The translations under genes were made by a program, and so were the position numbers. Source: an uncultured Clostridia bacterium (GTDB taxonomy: Bacteria; Bacillota; Clostridia; Oscillospirales; Acutalibacteraceae). Taken from it: 5,534 nucleotides of DNA. This document shows, in pieces, positions 4,662-5,534 of the stretch (position 1 is its first letter; every line of letters begins with the position of its first letter). The stretch spans positions 1-5,534 of the forward strand of contig CALCYI010000053.1 of assembly GCA_937907605.1 (NCBI GenBank), in the 5' to 3' direction. The notes beneath the pieces were generated by a model. That model made no database searches. It was not told the origin of the DNA and worked only from the letters and a program-made list of their open reading frames with translations.

Positions 4662-4709
4662 GCACTGTTAACCGAGTTGTCGCTGGTTCGAGCCCGGCAA
4701 GGGGAGCCA
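4662..4709 (+). repeat. tRNA-Asn(GTT) 3'-half, attachment-site repeat copy 2
   Basis: Base-for-base identical to 305-352: anticodon GTT at 4667-4669, T arm, acceptor strand and CCA at 4707-4709. Again the 5' half is missing; the bases before CTGTTAACC (GCGCA) cannot pair with CCGAG. Identity ends right after the CCA, and before it only short stretches are shared with copy 1 (AGAGCCG, GCGCAxAAAAGCG). No TTTGACCACA repeats lie near this copy. The gap from the terminator at 4577 to the tRNA fragment holds nothing else I can identify. Confidence 0.85.
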
Positions 4710-4718
4710 TTATCAATG

Positions 4719-4766
4719 TATCCGAAAATATTGCCTATCGGCGGTACTTTCGGATATGTTTTTTTA
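4719..4766 (+). terminator. Intrinsic terminator behind tRNA-Asn fragment 2
   Basis: TATCCGAAA (4719-4727) pairs with TTTCGGATA (4748-4756). An inner stem, TTGCC-TATC-GGCGG (4731-4744, with two G-T pairs), is followed downstream by TG and an eight-base T-run reaching 4765. Its sequence is unrelated to the terminator at 352-389. Confidence 0.75.
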
Positions 4767-4783
4767 TTCCATTAAATGATTTC

Positions 4784-4812
4784 GGGCGGGGAGTTTTGCG
4801 CCCCGCCCTTTT
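4784..4812. terminator. GC-rich terminator hairpin between convergent units
   Basis: GGGCGGGG (4784-4791) pairs with CCCCGCCC (4801-4808), then TTTT. The T-run makes it a plus-strand terminator. It also sits seven bases beyond the stop of the leftward gene at 4816, where it may end that operon, although no T-run follows on the minus strand. Confidence 0.65.
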
Positions 4813-4815
4813 CTG

Positions 4816-4995
4816 TTATTCCGGTTTAGTATCCGCTGTCTGTTTCGCTTTTTCTTCTCGTTCTTTTCGGCACTGTTCACGAAAGGCTTTGCCTTCATCG
4901 GTTTCGTAAAATTCCTGCATTATTGGCAACAGGCATCTTGCCAGCGCTTCGTATTCGTGCTTCGGAAGATCGAACTTTATTTTCTTTAATTCCAT
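4816..4995 (-). CDS. Small protein, paralogue of the gene upstream (LARC...EF...EG family)
   Basis: A 59-residue soluble protein, function unknown. It starts MELKKIKFDLPKHEYEALAR, continues with CLLPIMQEFYETDEGKAF, and ends in a highly charged Lys/Glu/Arg tail (REQCRKEREEKAKQ), probably one helix. Its core lines up with the 53-residue product of the gene just upstream: LARC at 18-21, EF at 27-28 and EG at 33-34 recur in the same order and nearly the same spacing, so the two arose by duplication. The 48-base gap and shared direction suggest one operon. The start has no Shine-Dalgarno sequence; instead ACGGC-GAT-GCCGT, a perfect hairpin (4996-5008), abuts the ATG. The next in-frame stop upstream rules out a better start. 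Such short tandem proteins are common in mobile elements of Clostridia, but I cannot assign a role. Confidence 0.7.
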   Translation of the reverse strand: MELKKIKFDLPKHEYEALARCLLPIMQEFYETDEGKAFREQCRKEREEKAKQTADTKPE

Positions 4996-5043
4996 ACGGC
5001 ATCGCCGTAATAACTATTTGATTTTATATCACCATCCTGTCCT

Positions 5044-5205
5044 TTATTTATCGTTTGAGTTCTTCATTTTTTTCAGCCATTCCTCGTATGCTTTTTGTCC
5101 TTCAACACTATCCATAAATTCAATTATTGGTTGAAGAACACAGCGTGCGAGTCGTGCACTTTCACTTGGGGGTATAATAGGTTCAAATCTAATAACTTTT
5201 GACAT
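5044..5205 (-). CDS. Small protein, paralogue of the gene downstream (LARC...EF...EG family)
   Basis: A 53-residue soluble protein of unknown function: MSKVIRFEPIIPPSESARLA, then RCVLQPIIEFMDSVEGQKAY and a charged tail ending KKMKNSNDK. It shares the LARC-x-L, EF, EG-x-x-A-(F/Y) pattern with the product of 4816-4995. The start at 5205 is chosen over an ATG at 5226 because AAAGGA lies five bases ahead of it, the paralogue begins at the matching place, and the upstream ATG falls inside a hairpin. It is preceded by the 3' end of a larger leftward gene, about 50 bases away, and is likely co-transcribed with it unless the hairpin at 5220-5245 interferes. Confidence 0.75.
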   Translation of the reverse strand: MSKVIRFEPIIPPSESARLARCVLQPIIEFMDSVEGQKAYEEWLKKMKNSNDK

Positions 5206-5219
5206 ATTTTTCCTTTCCG

Positions 5220-5256
5220 CCTGCACTGTATCTCAACGGTGCAGGACTTTTTTGTT
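5220..5256 (+). terminator. Hairpin with plus-strand T-tract
   Basis: CCTGCAC (5220-5226) pairs with GTGCAGG (5239-5245), followed by AC and TTTTTTGTTTTT. It is terminator-like on the plus strand. On the minus strand it lies in the gap after the partial gene and just ahead of the ribosome site for the gene at 5205, so it may also affect that mRNA. Confidence 0.55.
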
Positions 5257-5257
5257 T

Positions 5258-5534
5258 TTACATAGATTGCTCCCAGCCGTCATCATCGATTTTCTGACCG
5301 TGAGCGAGTTTCTTTTCCTTCTCCTTTTGGGAGAGCCGTGCGTGCTTCCTGTGCGGCTTCTGCTTCTGGTTATCTATCATTTGAAGAAGATTTCCAGCAA
5401 AATATATGCCGTCAGAAAGAGTAATTGTACTGCCGTGGGAATTCCAATCAGCAACGGCAGCAGTTTCTTCTTTATGTCCGAAGTCGTTTCCGACAGATTG
5501 TTCATCTGAAAGCCAAATTGCTCGTTCTGCTTCC
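5258..5534 (-). CDS. C-terminal part of an unidentified protein, cut by the window edge
   Basis: Ninety-one codons of a leftward gene are visible, ending at TAA (5258-5260); the start lies beyond the right edge. The visible part has a mixed section including AVADWNSHGSTITLSDGIY, a short helix (FAGNLLQMID) and then a strongly basic tail (NQKQKPHRKHARLSQKEKEK) before the end DGWEQSM. A basic, Lys/Gln-rich C-terminus suggests a DNA- or RNA-binding or otherwise nucleic-acid-associated protein, possibly of a conjugative or mobilisable element given the neighbourhood, but no domain is recognised. It appears to be the upstream member of the leftward group with the two small paralogues. Confidence 0.7.
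   Translation of the reverse strand, partial: EAERAIWLSDEQSVGNDFGHKEETAAVADWNSHGSTITLSDGIYFAGNLLQMIDNQKQKPHRKHARLSQKEKEKKLAHGQKIDDDGWEQSM

Larger units (their letters stand above)
353..4709. mobile_element. Putative tRNA-Asn-bounded genomic island without its own integrase
   Basis: The segment is delimited by the identical 48-bp tRNA-Asn 3' halves at 305-352 and 4662-4709. It holds the hairpin region, an FN3 relic, a palindromic miniature element, the small membrane pair, the ECF S gene, larC and a broken regulator region. Homology between the two junctions continues a little way upstream of the repeats: GCGCAxAAAAGCG at 261-273 and 4628-4640, and AGAGCCG at 294-300 and 4650-4656. This suggests that two related element ends abut the tRNA halves. 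No recombinase is present, so the island would be a passive or decayed one. An alternative is that the repeats were moved here by unrelated rearrangements. Confidence 0.45.

Noticed and set aside
4412..4909. Plus-strand open frame of 165 codons (and a 78-codon one at 4539-4775)
   Set aside because: They run antisense through the regulator, then through the second tRNA fragment, giving the same NRVVAGSSPARG peptide in the longer frame, and through terminators. No coding signs.

Overview
The window looks like low-to-moderate GC Firmicute DNA of the Clostridia type, probably a gut Oscillospiraceae or Lachnospiraceae relative. The grounds are strong AGGAGG-like ribosome binding sites, sigma-A promoters with good -10 boxes, many intrinsic terminators, and the families present (LarC with an ECF S component, a WYL-family regulator, a surface-protein FN3 relic, a TTCCCCTTGAGGGGAA-type palindromic repeat). 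This is inference; no taxon can be named.

Layout. Positions 1-304 carry no gene: a strong palindrome at 25-47 and three TTTGACCACA repeats (147-192). At 305-352 lies the 3' half of a tRNA-Asn(GTT) gene without its 5' half, followed by a terminator. Exactly the same 48 bases recur at 4662-4709, again without a 5' half and with a different terminator behind them. The 4.36 kb between them has the form of a genomic island bounded by tRNA-Asn attachment repeats. More TTTGACCACA repeats lie at 603-646, so the first repeat sits between two arm-site-like arrays, the arrangement expected of an integrase attP or of a junction between tandem elements. Positions 390-785 hold no gene but contain several consecutive hairpins. 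They are followed by the last 34 codons of a destroyed FN3-type surface protein (786-890) and a palindromic miniature element (917-1028).

The cargo is read leftwards. larC (nickel-pincer cofactor biosynthesis) has its own promoter and overlaps the gene of an ECF transporter S component. Downstream, a second promoter drives a tightly spaced pair of small membrane proteins of unknown function, closed by a strong hairpin. Upstream of larC, behind two tandem terminators, a WYL-family regulator has kept its promoter and DNA-binding half but lost its sensor domain. Its broken end runs into the 5'-truncated tail of an unrelated gene.

To the right of the second repeat is another leftward gene group: the C-terminal 91 residues of a gene running off the window, then two short paralogous proteins sharing an LARC...EF...EG core. 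I cannot assign them a function; the setting suggests another mobile element.

No integrase, relaxase, replication gene, complete RNA gene or CRISPR array is visible. The island would have to be mobilised in trans or is decayed.
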